Shown here: piece after piece, positions 11,016 through 24,029 of the stretch
How positions within the stretch are numbered: the first letter of the stretch is position 1
Layout: each line of letters opens with the position of its first letter
Source of the DNA: Mycogone perniciosa
Taxonomy: Eukaryota > Ascomycota > Sordariomycetes > Hypocreales > Hypocreaceae
Assembly (NCBI GenBank): GCA_025331125.1
Contig: JAOALB010000001.1
Coordinates: forward strand, 806,001-870,000
Direction: 5' to 3'
Length of the DNA: 64,000 nt
Notes under the pieces: model-generated
Databases searched by the model: none
What the model was told of the DNA's origin: nothing
The model's input: the letters and a program-made list of their open reading frames with translations, nothing else
Translations under genes and position numbers: made by a program

Positions 11016-13168
11016 TTAATAGCTGAAATCGACATGCGCCATCGTCGGTATTGGCATCTTGTCTTCTTCATTCGAAGAGGCCGTCGTTATTTCGGTGTTA
11101 TTGCGGCTATCATTATTATGAATGGTGATGGTTGACGAGTCTGAGTCGCCAAGGGTGGTGTCAGCGCTTGTTTGCGATGATGTGGTTTGCAATTCGTGGT
11201 TGGGTGGCAGCCCGCTCGGTGACCACCCTTCATCGAGAAGCTGCTGGAAGCTCCAGCTCGGCTCAAAGCGTTTGCTATTCCACGCGTGGTCTACGCGCTC
11301 ATACATCTCATCAATCTGCTCCAGGCTGATTTTGCTCGTTTCGTACACCATGCACCAGACGAAGAAGACGGCGACGATGCAGAACGATCCCCATATAAAG
11401 AAGATCTTGGGCCCAAAACCAGCATTGCCAGGGCCGTAACCAACCATGAATGGGGCACTGTATGCAATGCCAAAGTTGAGAATCCAGTTGGACGATGTCG
11501 ATACGGACATGGCTTTGGCACGGACTTTGAGAGGGTAGATTTCGGACGTGACGACCCAAGCAACAGGGCCCCAAGAAGCGGCGAAGAAGAAGATGTTGAT
11601 GCAACAAAAGGCGACGAGGAGAGTTGTTGATGCCTCTTTAAGGCTTTCCCCGGCAGCGGTGGTAAAAGTAGCGATAAGCAGCTGGCAAAAAGCCATGCCT
11701 AAAGCACCAACAATGAGGAGTTTCCGTCGACCCCAGGATTCGATGACAAAAACGCCAACAAAGGTAGAGACGACGTTGATAATGTTAATAACCAGAGACT
11801 TGGTGTAAGGACTGTCGACTCCGCTGCCTCCGAAGAATGTCGTGCTGTAATACATAATAAAGTTGATTCCAGTGAGCTGTTGCAGCATCTGGAGCCCACA
11901 TCCGGTGAAGGTTCGTCGTCCTAGATGAGGAGACCCTACGAAGATCTCCTTGTAGGTGTCCGGGCCCAAGGTCAGCTCATATTGGTGGTTGGCAATGATT
12001 TCCTGAAGTTCGTCGATTAGAGCAGGGTGGGTTATGTCAAGTCGCCGAAGACGGCTGAGAGAAAGGCCGGCAGCCTCTTTGTCGCCTTTCTTAACGAGGA
12101 ATCGGGGCGTCTCCGGGAGAAGAATGAGACCAGCAGTGAGGATGACGGCGGGGAGGATCTGAAGACCAAGAGGGATTCTGTAGGCGGCGGGAGATTTGAG
12201 TTTAGAAGTGATGATGTTGATGATGGAGGCTGCAAGGAGTCCTAGGGTGATGGAAAGTTGATAAGCGCATACTAGGGTACCACGAATCCATTTCGGTGCC
12301 ATTTCTGATTGATAAAGGGGGACTAAAACCGATATAGCCCCAACTCCGACGCCGGCTAGGAATCTGTCCAACAGTGTCAGGACCAAGAAGTGCGAACAAA
12401 GGGGCGACATCTGGGATGAGGGCAGGGAGGGGAACCCACCTTCCGACCAGCAGCGAAGGTTCTGCATCGGCACAGACCTGGAAAATGGCGCCGATGCAGA
12501 AAATGGCCACAGAAACCAAGAGGGTTCGTCGTCGACCAATCGAGTCGCCCGCTGGGGCGGAGAGTAAGGCGCCGATGGCGGTACCAGCACTGAGAATGGC
12601 GACAATGAGGGCCGAGTCTTTGGCACAGATATCGGTTTGGTCTTTGTGATCGGTACAAGCGCCAAATCGAACCTTGAATTCCTCCATGGCAAGAATGCCG
12701 TTGATGGCCCTAAATGCGGAAGAAGAGGTCCGTTAGCTGCTGCTGCAAGTCCATGTGTTGTGAAGACATGTTGTGAAGACAAAAAGGGAAAAATCCTCAT
12801 GACGCAGCCTCTCTCCGCAAGCATCCTCCTTTGTCACTCCATCTCTTCCGCCTCCTTAATGAACTGATCCTTTGCCTCGGCCCAAATGCAGTCCAGTTCC
12901 CGTCGCGAGATTCCACGCATCATTGTCGTCGCCTCGTCCTGCTCTTTCCACCTCCCCTCCATTGTCCGGGCCCGAATGCGGGGGCGGAAAGACATATACA
13001 CACAGAAAATCGGTTCTTGAGAGTCGGGAAGAAATGATATCGCGCTGCTTACCCTGTGTCGTATCCGAAGAGCAATCCACCCGAAGCGACAAATAGGCCA
13101 ACCATGATCGCCGGCGCCGACGAGCCGGCGACATTGTCGGGCTTATGCCAGCCCATGGCGATAGCCAT
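11016..13168 (-). CDS. MFS sugar transporter (hexose-type, sugar porter family)
   Basis: Exons are 13168-13053, 12709-12440 and 12363-11016 (577 aa). Sugar-porter signatures appear in order: GGLLFGYDTG in TM1, completed across intron 1 by AINGIL; GDSIGRRRTLL in loop 2-3; PETPRFLVKKG at the end of the first half; QQLTGINFIMYY in TM7; ESWGRRKLL in loop 8-9; and SEIYPLKVRAKAMS in TM10. It should be a 12-helix plasma-membrane carrier moving hexose with H+. The cytosolic C-tail of about 80 residues is Ser/Thr/Asn/Asp-rich, longer than in simple transporters and reminiscent of sensor-like members such as Neurospora RCO-3; that comparison is inference. Intron 1 is long (343 bp) with branch CAGCTAAC; intron 2 is 76 bp. 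The start ATG at 13168 has context CACCATGGCT. Confidence 0.93.
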
Positions 13169-15390
13169 GGTGACGGTGTTTGAGACGTCAATCCAGGGCT
13201 TCAGGCGTTGCGACGCCTTTCGCGTCGTTGACGGTTGACGGCGATGCGTATTCGGATGGTGTTGTTCGGCTCGGGTGCGTTTGGTGAGAGAAAAGTGGAG
13301 GGTCAGAGGAGGAATCGTAGTAACAGAGAGGGCGAGCAAAGCGGTGCGTGGTAATAGCGGGCGTGGGTGGGTAATATTGTACGGGTTTCAGTGGAGGATG
13401 GGGAGGAGGGCAGGGCGGCAGGGGTCGATATTGGCGAACCTCGGGGGCCGAAGTCACTAAAAATGTGGCCACTAGTGGGAGGCCATCAGCGCACTGCACT
13501 CCCGCGCATCCGCCGCATTGGATGACAAAACACACCAGGCTGGCTGCTGAAGAGATTGTGCAACCTCGGGCCAGAGGCAGACCAGGACAGAAGAGAACAG
13601 ATATCGCCGCAAAAAAAAAAAAAAAAAAAGAGAAAAGGAGAGATACACAGGCCGACGGCTACGTACGAGTAAGAAGAGAGGACAAAGGGCAGCATTTAGC
13701 AAGCCGAGCATGGCGCTGGCTGGCGTTGATTGGACCTTGACCTGGCTCATGGCCTGATCCACCCAGCCCTTGGACACAGAGAAGTGAGTGAGTGAGAGAG
13801 AGCGCGAGAATGAGAGTGAGGATGAGAGCATAGGCGACCGATGGCATGGCATGGCATGGCGCCACCAACTTGCCAATCCAAGAAAAGAACGGCGCCAGCC
13901 CAGCCCAGCCCAGAACAGCCCTTTTCCCACTACAGTTTCTTTTCTGTCACTGGGCTGCTGCCGTCCCTCCTGTGGCTTCTCGCCTGTAACTCGACCATCT
14001 GTTGGATCCCCACCATCCTTCACTAGACGCCATGCCCAGTTGGTGTTCGCTCGCCGCCACACAGGAATGAAGCCTCCTCCCCCTGCAAAAACCAAAGAAC
14101 CTTACTAGCGGACGCTGAGAAACCTGGTCATCCCCCAACAAGTCCTCCAGGTGTAGGAGCCTGTAGCCGCGTACGGAGGAATACTTTGTGATTACCAGTA
14201 CCGCGCCAGTGCGGTCGGTGGCTTGAGGAACGACCTGAGTTCCAAGGAGTCGTCGTACTCGTACTTCGCACAAAGGATGTATGACTCGTGCTGGGGAGCA
14301 GCTTTGGCTGAGAGATACTAATAGAGCTCGACAAAAGCACTAGATCAATGTCTCACTCGATGGCCCTAAGAATTGGTTTCTGATCTGGGCTGACGCTCGG
14401 GGACAGAAACGGCGTCTAGATTGCCGGATGACTGACCGTACGCTTCCGCATTCCGCACTCCGCACTCCGCACTCCGTACGAAGTACGAAGGTACGAGTAG
14501 ACGGCGATAAATTCGGTGGCGAACTCGCTTTGTCCAACATGGAAGCTGCTGCAATGCCGGTGCAAGGAATCCATCCCATAGGTGAGGCCCAGATCCCCAA
14601 CATTGGCTGGGGGGGGACTGACCTTGCGGACAGTGTGATATACACAGTAAGCACCGTCCCTTGTGTCCCGGTGTCACACAGTGCGAAAGCTTGGCTCTAA
14701 AGTCAAGACAGCCCCGCGTCAAGCTTTGCATGACTGCCGCAAGAGGCCACGTTCGGTACCGCCGTTGTAACTGTAGCACACGCTTTATCCGGTGTACCGG
14801 ACCGATCTGGTCTACTTCATATTACATGCCTGACAAATAAAGTCCCAAGCGGATTCTCTTTGCAGGAATGAGGAGAGGGAAATCCTGACAGGCCGGCTAC
14901 TGCAGAACCAACATCATCCCTTGTACCAAGTAGGACAGCAATGTTTCCTTCCTGCAGGGCTTTTCATTTCGTCACATTGCAGTGCTTTGCTTGGGATGGC
15001 AGCATAAATGGCATCGTCCAGACGTTTTTCCTGTTCGAGCTTCCCAAAGCAAGTAGGAACCAAGCCGCAAGTACCGACGGGCGCGGAGCAGCAAAGAAAA
15101 TCTGGGGAAAAAGGTTAAATACGGAGTACTCGTACTCCATAGCCTCCCTCCATATGCCTCGTGAGTATAGTACACAGTGTGATATTTCTCATATTCATAC
15201 CGTATACAGTCCATGACACGGACCCCAATATGCGGGGAGGCGCCACGTGTGGGAACATGCCCCACAAGTCATGGAGTCCAAGTACTTTCCTACTGCTCAT
15301 TTCAAGTCATCAAATGTGTAATTATATGACCCTCTGTTGCGAAGGATATCCCCGGCTTATTGGTTTTCCGATGCCGGTGTCTATCTCTAC

Positions 15391-15473
15391 GTACTCCGTA
15401 CTTCGTACTCCGTATACCCAGTGGCTTTACCCCCATTTACTCGTATCCATCTGAGGTACTCCGTACTCCGTAC
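15391..15473. repeat. cluster of GTAC-nnn-GTAC palindromes
   Basis: Perfect 11-mers at 15391-15401 (TCC spacer), 15398-15408 (TTC), 15456-15466 (TCC) and 15463-15473 (TCC). Pairs overlap by sharing one GTAC half-site. Confidence 0.9.
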
Positions 15474-16194
15474 ATGGTAATAGCGCAGTACTAACTCGGT
15501 CGGGTTTCCGATTTCCTCCAATTACCACTCCGTATTGCTCCCCAGGCATCTTCGTTCTGATCAGATTTATTGGATTTTCTCCCCCATTTCGCCTTCTCGT
15601 CAACGGATGACATGCGTTACGGGCGCATATATACGAAGAACATACTCATAGTCCTTCGTGTGCTTTTGCGTGTCACCGACCGCAGTAGTACGCGTCTAAA
15701 CGACAAACTACTGGATTAGGCGGGTGCCTCAAGACTTGTCAATGACAATTCAATAGGACTCGGACACCTAATATTAGCACATTTGCCCGGTACCGGCTTC
15801 TGTGCAATAAATACACTTCCCGTTGATGCAACCACAGGCACTCACTCCGTACTCCGTACTGTCAGAGCCGTTTCCATTGCCGGACTCCGCCTCAGAGCCG
15901 CGTTGTGTTTCTGATGGGTTGTCGGCTCGGATTCAACAGCCGATAGTACTAGCACGGAGTATGCTAATAATATTTTGTTAACTAACTTGTGAAGTGGTCC
16001 GCAGTATGAAGCAGTATGTCGCATTTGAAATCATCTGCTTGCGGCAGCCGCCAGCCGCCTTTCTAGCACCAGACGGTGGCATCTCCTATACCAAGGGCGC
16101 CCACTTTTGGGAGTCGAGACTCGCCTCGTTACGAGTCGGCAAATCAGACGGATCTATCATGCTTCTTAGATCCAATCTAATACTAATCAACATA

Positions 16195-16275
16195 CGGAGT
16201 ACTATGAAGTACGTCGTACTAGTAGTAGTAGTAGTACTCCGTAGTAGTAGCAGTAGTACTCCGTAGTAGTAGTAG
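16195..16275. repeat. TAG trinucleotide and TACTCCGTA array
   Basis: A tract alternating TACGGAGTAC/TACTCCGTA units with (GTA)n/(TAG)n runs. It looks like a site where the dispersed palindrome has expanded together with a trinucleotide repeat. Confidence 0.85.
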
Positions 16276-18325
16276 TATTAGCAAACTCGGCGGTTGTCTT
16301 TTGTCTTACCATGCTCTAAGCTTAAGCACGTTGCTGGGACGCACGTTTCCTACGGCCTACTACGTAACCCTCATCTCACAGTCACACAGATCATGCAGAC
16401 AGATGCACAACGACCCCGGATCGCCATCACCCCGCATGATGGATGGTTCGTCATGTCAATCCAGCCAAGCATTTAGATTCATCTATGTACTACTACTGGT
16501 TTCGGTTCCCGCCAACCCGTAAATGGATCAAGTCGAGAGGGTCGGCTGCCATTATCGATCTCACTAGTTGTAGTTGAGGGGAAAGGGCCGGTTGCTGCAC
16601 ATTCATATTGCATCCCTCAACACCCATTCGGCTGTTCTTTGCTTTACGACATGGGATTGTTCAAGAGAGGGAAAAGTCTAGCCCCCTAAGACTCGGTGGC
16701 GTTTATGAAGGAGAGGCTGATTCTGTGACTGCCAGGCAAACGAAGCATCTACGGAGCAGCAGCAGTAGTAGTAGTGCCTCGTACTTCGCACTCCGACCTG
16801 TGTGGCAATATCGCCGAGCGTCATTTACAGTGCCAAGTGGCCTTCATGTCTCCTCGCTTGCACAGGTCTGGCACGAAGTCCTTCGTAGTACACACACAAA
16901 ACGCACACACCACCAACAGAGCTGCCATGGATTTTTATTCCATCTTCCTCGACCAGGACAACGTCGCAGTCTCTCCCGCACCCGTGCCTTGCCTCCACAA
17001 CGCCCTGTTTGGATCGATTGGGCATCCAATTGCTGGGGACTCCCCATTACCACATGTGTGCTGTTTTGGCTGTGGATGTAATAACTTGGCGTCACCCTGC
17101 GTTTGATGAACTTGGCACTTGGGTCAGGAGCCATTTACAGAGTACACCTCGACACCCTCTTGATCATTCATCTCCTCCGTCTGAGCCCGATATTTGCCGT
17201 GCGCTGCCGACCGGAGAGCATCAAAAGCTCATGGCTAGCTACCGTCGTTCACATTCACATGTATCGCGGGAGGTGTTTGCAATATAATGCCCCCCAACTA
17301 ACAAGCCCGAGGCTCATATGAAGGCGCCCCAGCAGAGAACACCTCTTTGAGTGCATTTCGCTTCACAGCTTTGTTCACCTTTCTGGTGCATGAAACGCGC
17401 CGGCCCCTCCCGCTCCCGTTCCTGGACTCGGATGCTCAGAGGTCCGGAGAATCGCACTTCACCGAGGACACGACGCAGTGTTCTTCCGTCCAGCCCATAC
17501 CTAAATAATTACCATCGGATTTAATAAGTTACATGGAGAAAGGAAGGCTTTTTTTCAGGAAAATTCAGAAGAGCGAAAAACTCCGATCCTTGGCCATGAA
17601 ACGAGATGCCTATTTTGTAGTAGAACAGGCCCTAAGTACCTATTCCAGCTAGAAGCCTCATCGATCACGGCTATTTTCATGCATGTAAGAAATGAAAACA
17701 GGAAAAGAAAAGAAAAAAGTGTCATTTTTTGGGACACATGGTGGTGAGTCATGTGCTTAATTCATCCAGATATCAAAGAAAGTGAGACTTTGGTCGTTTC
17801 ATGGAGATGTTGTATTCGTAAAATCTGGACCCTTCCCTCGTACGCATGATGTTCGAGACTCCAACCCTAAAACAACCAGGCCTCGAGGGGGGAAAAAGAC
17901 TCAGTTAAACATGAATAATTGCATCCAGTCTTTGCGGCAAAGAATCCCAAACCCTCAAAAAAACTACATATTTGTTGCCTAGAGGGAGGTGTGCGTGATC
18001 GACCCTGAGAAAACACTCGCAAAAACTGAACAGGGTAGACGCTGCTGATACGAGGCACTGGGCACCACAGTTGGACAAGGCATGATGGATGAAAGAACTT
18101 GGATTTATATGTAGATACATAGCTATCAGTACAGAAAAGAAAAGAAAAGAAACCAAGCCGGTGCGCCTTTAATAGCCTGTATAGAGGCCTACCATCCTCT
18201 CACAACGTCATATCATGAGAATACTAATCATTCGGAAGATCCCCAATATCATATCCAACAGTTGTCATCTTTTGCTTCGTAGCTTTTGTCTCTTTGGTTC
18301 GTGGTTTCAAGTGGATTGGATCGAT

Positions 18326-20486
18326 TTACAGCTCCAGCGTAGGGGTCACTCCCTTGATGCGACCAATGACCTGGCTGGGGGCGTACTTGGGGATCACCTC
18401 ATCGTCGTGCAGCATTTCGAACTCCTCGGTAGCGTCACGGCCCATGAAGTTGAGGATGGCGTTGACGCCACCGGGGTGTTCGTCGAGCCAGTTGGTCAGG
18501 TCGAGGACAACACCCTTGACGACAACCCACAGATCATCCTTTTTGTTGTGCTTAGCAACCTCCTCCATAGTGAACTCCTTTTCAGGAATGGCGAAGACCT
18601 TGGACTCACTGGAAGCGGCCTCCTTGGGAGCAGCAGCAACAGCGGCGGCAGGCTTCTCTGCGACCTGGGCGGGGGCGGAGCCGGCGACAGCACCGTTGGC
18701 CCACTCAACGGTCAACTTGCCGGGAACAGAGGGGTCGAGGTGGAGGGAGATTTGACCCAGACGCTGAGCGGCGCCGGAGGTGCCCTGAAGAGTCTGCTGG
18801 AAGAGGTAGTTGCTGGCAGTATCACCAGCAACGCGGCCGTAGACGACGCAGCCCAGAAGAGAAGAACCACCAAGACGGTTGGCACCGTGGACACCACCAG
18901 CCAACTCACCGCAGGCGAAGAGGCCATCGAAGGGCTTCTGCTCCTGGTTGAGGACCTGGGCCTTATCGTTAATCTCGACACCGCCCATGGTAAAGTGCAG
19001 GACGGGCTCCATGAGAGCGACATGGAAGTCGTCGTTGATGTCGACGGGCAGGTTGTGGAAAAAGCGCTTGCCCCAGGGGTCCTTCTGCTTGCCGTCGGCA
19101 ATAGCATTGTAGGTCTGGAAGGTCTTCTGAAGATGCTCAGGAGTGCAGCCAATCTCCTTGGCGAGCTGCTGGCCGGTCATCTTCCTCATGAGACCACGGC
19201 CAGAGTAGTGGCGGGTGTGGAAGTCCAAGACTGTGGAGGCCTTGGAGTTGAGGATGAGGCGAATGGGGAACTTGCCCTTGTCCTTCTCTCCCCACATCAT
19301 GCCGGAGACGTAGTCACGGTGGCCAAGCTCGTCGCAGAAGCGGTCACCGTCAGCGTTGAGGAGGAGACCACCCTCACCACGGAGAGCCTCGGCAGCCAGG
19401 AACTTCCACTTGTTGTCGGGGTCCTTGGGGTCGACGAGACCAGTAGGGTGGACCTGGACCTTGTCCATGTCGACGCCGTTGCCGCCAATGGCCATGATCA
19501 TCTTCTGGCCATCGCCGGTGGCGTGGGTACCGTTGGTGGTGGCCAGGCCCATGAGCTCGGGGCGGTGCTCCTTAAGCAGTGAGCCCTCGCCAAAGTCGGC
19601 GGCATAACCACCGGTGGCAAGGATGACGGGGCCGTCCAGAGAAAGGCTCTCGCCGTTGTACTCATAAGTAACACCAGTGACCTGGTTGCCAGTCTTGTTC
19701 AGGCTGGTGACGCGGGCCTTCTTGACGATCTCGACTCGGTGGGGCTCAGTCTCGGCGAGCTCCTCGAGGCGCTGCATCAGAGCGTAGGTGATGGCCATAC
19801 CGGGGAACTTGGCATCGTGGCCTCGGTGTGTTCGGGGCTGGGAGTGACCACTACAACTCGCGTAAGCCAAATGAGATCCTTCAATGAAGAGGGGGCATCA
19901 AAAAGCAGAACAGACTTACCCAAGTCGGGAAACAAGAGTCAGGTCCAAGTTGAACTCGTCCATCAACCACTCGACGGCGGCAGCGGACTTGTAGGTGAGG
20001 ACCTTGATGAGATCGGGGCGGGCCTTGTCACGGGCAGACTTCAGGGTGTCATCGTAGAACTGCTTGACGCTGTCGCCGATGTTGTGGTCAACCTGGGTGC
20101 GGGTCAAGGCACCGTTGATACCGGAGGTGGCCTTTGTGGAGTTGCCACCGAAGAAGCCTGTAATAGTTCTCTAGTCAGCGGCCCTGTTCTCCCGCAGTAG
20201 GACTGTTGGCAGAGGTATCTGGTGATGGGAACTCACCCTGCTTGTCAAGGACGATGACGTTGCCACCGTTGAGGTAGATGGTGTGTGCGGCGCTGAGACC
20301 AGAAACTGCAGAGGCCCGGGTTAGCGAACAATTGATACCGGAATATTGCGCCTCTCCCTGTCTCCCACATGCATTCTCCCCGTCTTGCGACGGGCAAAAG
20401 ACAGGGCGATGAGAGGAGCAGAGAAAAGCACGCGATGTTCTGGATTACTTACGGCCGCCACCCACGACAATCACTCGCTGAGCCAT
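18326..20486 (-). CDS. osm1: soluble fumarate reductase (Osm1-type) with C-terminal cytochrome b5 domain
   Basis: Exons are 20486-20453, 20305-20237, 20157-19920 and 19850-18326 (621 aa). The N-terminus VIVVGGGLSGLSAA is a Rossmann dinucleotide-binding fold for FAD. Later motifs fit the fumarate reductase/succinate dehydrogenase flavoprotein fold: HRGHDAKFPG, GGYAADFGE, QVHPTGLV, HFTMGGVEI, LFACGELAGGVHGANRLGGSSLLGCVV. It should reduce fumarate to succinate, reoxidising flavin under low oxygen. Residues 540-614 form a cytochrome b5 domain with axial haem ligands His572 (in DEHPGG) and His595. An Ala-rich linker joins the two. This fusion is known in filamentous fungi. No clear targeting peptide. 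Introns are 147, 79 and 69 bp with good signals. Confidence 0.95.
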
Positions 20487-22428
20487 GGTTGGTTGTGATG
20501 TGTGAAGAATCAAGAGGGAAAGGAAAGGGAATGAATGATGCGCTGCAAAACGATGATGGGAGAGAGACAATGAGGGGGGTATAAAGAGTAAGATCAGAGA
20601 CGGGAGAGGGAGATGCCAGAGTAGAGAAGAAAAGACTTTGAGGAGTTGGAGTTTAAGAACCTTATGAGGGAGGAATGGGCTTGGACCGTCCCACGCCGAG
20701 GGCGGATGCGAGCCGAGGCTCCCAGGAGCGCAAAAGCCGCCAGCAGGAACAGGGCTGGGGTCTTGGGGGTGCAGGTGCTAAAACTCCGCTGCGAGCCCAC
20801 TGGAGCCAGGGGGGCGTACTACGTACAGCGGCGTCAGTTGCCATGAGCAGCAACCAATCCCGGATGCGTGATGTCAGGTCAGGTCAAGTGCGCGACCGAA
20901 TGTGCGCCAACACTGACACTGCATAAAAAAGGTTCACCGGAATCATATGATGGCAATGTTGCTTTCTTGTGATTTTGGACGAATGAAACAGATCCAATCA
21001 AGCATCGGGTTACGTCTTCCGGAGAAATCTATTCAAAGTCCGTTCCTCCATGTCCATCCTCTGTAGTTTTCCACCCCACTAAAAAGCTAGTTGAAGCTAC
21101 CCCAAACCTCATCGCCGAATCATCGGCCACGCTTACCAAGATCTGTAAGCCCCCAACAACTACTATGAAGAGGTGAAATCTGGGGAAACTGAAGTCTTTA
21201 CCACTTGAAAAGATATCCAGACGAAGATGCCATTTCGGGGCGGATTAAAAAACGTACTACGGTGTTAGATGTGCGTATGTATTGGGGACATCAATCTTAC
21301 ATACATACGAAGTAAACTTGCACGGTGTACTTCGTAAGGTGTGGACCTTACCGAGGCTCTCCAGCTATTATCACAATCGTCCTACCTACGGAGTACATGA
21401 AACTTCACGCACGGAGGCACTGTCAATTGCAATCACGGCGCTAATTTATTGGTGCATCAATCGCCTTTCCTTCAATTGAGCCCATCGTCTCCGTTGTCGG
21501 TGGCGCCTCTCTCTCATGGTCAGAAATCCATTGTCGCAAACATCTGACCATCTGATTCATCGTCTCGCCGCCATGTCATCATCCCCCAGGCAATGGAGGT
21601 ACGTACCTAAACCACATGCTTCAAGTTGGTTTGGCTTCCTCCAAGCCTTTGACCTCTCCTCCCGTCACGTCAAGCCTTGACATGTGAAACTCACGCCCAG
21701 AAAGAACTCCCATCACGCGTGTCCCTTTTTATTTGCCTGCTCGCCCCACACGTAACAGAAGGTATAATCCGGGGGAGCCCAAGGTCACAAGTCAGATGAC
21801 AGTCCGTGTCCTCCGGGGAAAGCTGAGCTGTGCTTGGCTTGGCTGTCAAGCTGTGTTGTTCTTTTTGGGACATTTGCCGGATGGGGGAGTGAGGTGAGCC
21901 GAATTGCCAACCCCCTCATTGGTCCGACTTCCGTGGCACATGAGCCGGCGCCTCTTACTTTTCATGTGAAAGCCCCTAATAATACTTCGGTACGAAGTAC
22001 TCCGTATTCATGTCTCTGCCCAATGCATTGAATGGTTCATTCTTTTCATGAATTCCTCGTACCGACGGGAAGAATTTCACCGGTGATAGCGTAAAGAGCT
22101 ATTGCTAACAGACATTCTGTCAGCAAAATCCCCGTCGGTACTACCGGCTATGTTGGTAAGCTCCGATAATATCAAACCACTTGACGGGCAATTCTGGAGC
22201 TTTTTTTGCTTCCATCCCATATTATTTCCTCACCGTGTCATGTGACTGCTCACGTTTAAAGTCTAAGCTACGCCGGGAAATATCCGCCGCTCCCTTCCTC
22301 ATTTAGCCATTGCCCAACACCTCACTCCCGATGACGTCGTCTCAAGCCTGACATCCCATCACATTGGCCTTCATTGCCCAACAAACAAACCTCCTCTTAT
22401 CCTCCATTTCGCTTCCGACTTCTACACC
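20487..22428. other. divergent intergenic region, osm1 and FAS1-gene promoters
   Basis: osm1 (minus) and the FAS1-domain gene (plus) point away from each other across 1.9 kb, so both promoters lie here. It contains a GTACGAAGTAC at 21990-22000 inside a denser palindrome patch. No gene seen. Confidence 0.6.
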
Positions 22429-23234
22429 ATGAAGCTCCTCGCCTTCCTCTACCCTACCCTCTTCTCCCTCACCGCACTATCCACGCCCGCTCCACCTCCG
22501 GCCCAAGCCCCACTCCCCGTTATCATGCCCGATACCGGCTCCGGCTCCGGCCCAAACAACGCCGGCGTTCCTCTAGCCGATATCCTGGGGACCCTCCGCC
22601 CTATATCCTCCTTCTCCTCCTTCACACGCCTCCACGAATCCACTTCGCGCCTCCTCTCCGACGACACCTCCCACCAGAGCGCCACCGCCGCCAAAATCAC
22701 CGTCCTTGCACCCCTCAACTCCGTCATCGATGCGCTCCCTCACAAACCATGGGAAGACCCCCGCGACTACGCAGCCCTAGGCTCACAAGCCTACGACGGC
22801 TCCGGCGGGAAACAGCGTGCAGATGAAAATCTCCGACGTTTCGTCGAAGCGCATCTCGTGCTGGTCAGAACCACTGGCGGTTCCTGGGAGGAAGGCGTCA
22901 AGGCGAAAACAGCGGGTGGGCGGGACGTTTGGTGGGAGAAGAAGGAGGGGATGGACGGGGACAGGCTTATCATGCCGGATAAGGTGGAGGTTGAGCGTGT
23001 GGCGAGCCAGGCTGTTAATGGAGAAGTGGTAAGTTTCCGCTTTCTTTCTCGTTTCTTCGCAAATCCCAAAAGTGAGAGGGCTGGAGCAGTATTTTTTCCC
23101 GGCCTTTTGTGCATCCGTCTTTTTACTGCGGTTTGTGTCTTGACTGGACGTCGTCTGTTATAGGTTTATTTGATAGAACTATGCTAACTTCCCAAACTCA
23201 GTGGATCCTGAAGGGTGTGTTGAACTCTGTTTAA
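22429..23234 (+). CDS. secreted or vacuolar single-FAS1 (fasciclin) domain protein
   Basis: Exons are 22429-23028 and 23202-23234 (210 aa). A hydrophobic signal-like N-terminus (MKLLAFLYPTLFSLTAL) is followed by a Pro/Ala-rich stretch and then a FAS1-like domain: VPLADILGTL, an ITVLAPLNSVIDAL core strand, LRRFVEAHLVL and, completed by exon 2, a short WILKGVLNSV end. The pattern (disposable first helix, TVLAPxN, FVxxHLV, then I.xGVL) matches fasciclin domains, which act in cell-surface or vacuolar adhesion; the exact role is unknown. Intron 173 bp, donor GTAAGT, branch TGCTAACTT, acceptor CTCAG. The second exon has only 11 codons including the stop, so simple ORF calling would miss it. Confidence 0.85.
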
Positions 23235-24029
23235 TGATGGAATGAATACGGAGTACTATGTTTATCTTTACCAGCTGGATTTCACATATACTATAATATC
23301 ATGTCGGCCATATTGTCACACATGTCACTGACATCTATGGTCACAATCAATGAGAATACACTTTGGAGAGTCAACACTTATGGATTTATTCAATCTCACC
23401 ACACTCATCTTTTCTCGCGAATGCTTCCCCTTCTACTAATGCTAAAATGTCCTTCAAACACCGAAAACGCCATCAGTTGTGCCCCTACATCACAACCACA
23501 CTGCCAGCCTACAAAAGACGTTTCAACATGTGGTCACATAACCCATACCTAGGTTTCCGCCACCGTAGTCCTCACCAACCGGGTTGACAAAAAACCCTCC
23601 CCAATCCCAAACCAAAACAATGGAGATCCCAAGGAAGAATTTGAAGAAGCGAAGGTAATGAAGAGCCCGATAAATGGGGCATAGGCCAACTGTCTCCTCA
23701 GAGACTACGCCATCAGGATATCCCAATATAAAAGAAAGAAAAAACAAATCCAAGAAAAAAACTTGGGTATAGAAGAAGAAGAATGTTTGGTCGAAAGTCG
23801 CCACAAGATGATGCTCATGAATAAGCCCGCCTCAAACAACACCAAGAGCGCTGAAAATCAGAAACCCAGCATTTCACTCGTAGGAGGTATAAAGAAGTAA
23901 AACCATCCCAGAGCTGAGATGATGACACAAGAAAAGAAAGACAAAATGTTAACGAAAGAGAAGGGGTATCAGTATCAGGAGTAGGTTGATAGAAGATGTT
24001 CAGATGGTCAAAATTCGTGATGCAGTGCA
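23235..24029. other. convergent 3' region between FAS1 gene and rlmA
   Basis: Two convergent 3' ends meet here. No gene. The stretch is relatively A/T-rich with purine runs near 23720-23800. Confidence 0.6.

Larger units (their letters stand above)
13169..18325. other. 5.2-kb gene-poor stretch rich in palindrome repeats
   Basis: No convincing gene. It holds A19 at 13611-13629, ATGGC x4 at 13841-13860, a CCAGC run near 13895-13913, palindromes at 14476-14486, and two clusters at 15391-15473 and 16195-16275 (listed separately). The part nearest 13169 is probably the promoter and leader of the sugar transporter. The part nearest 18325 is the 3' flank of osm1. Short ORFs here have repeat-derived composition (Thr/Tyr/Val from GTAC/TAG runs). 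Confidence 0.6.

Noticed and set aside
13472..14095. 207-codon frame on the minus strand upstream of the sugar transporter
   Set aside because: Includes poly-A/poly-Phe, ATGGC and CCAGC repeats; promoter or leader sequence rather than a gene.
16774..17106. Frame containing MDFYSIFLDQDNVAVSPAP
   Set aside because: Short, no splice partners, repeat-adjacent; not enough to call a gene.
18215..19582. 455-codon open frame on the plus strand
   Set aside because: It is antisense to osm1 exon 4. The Val/Gly/Leu/Asp-rich peptide is what a GC3-biased gene gives on its other strand; no known fold.
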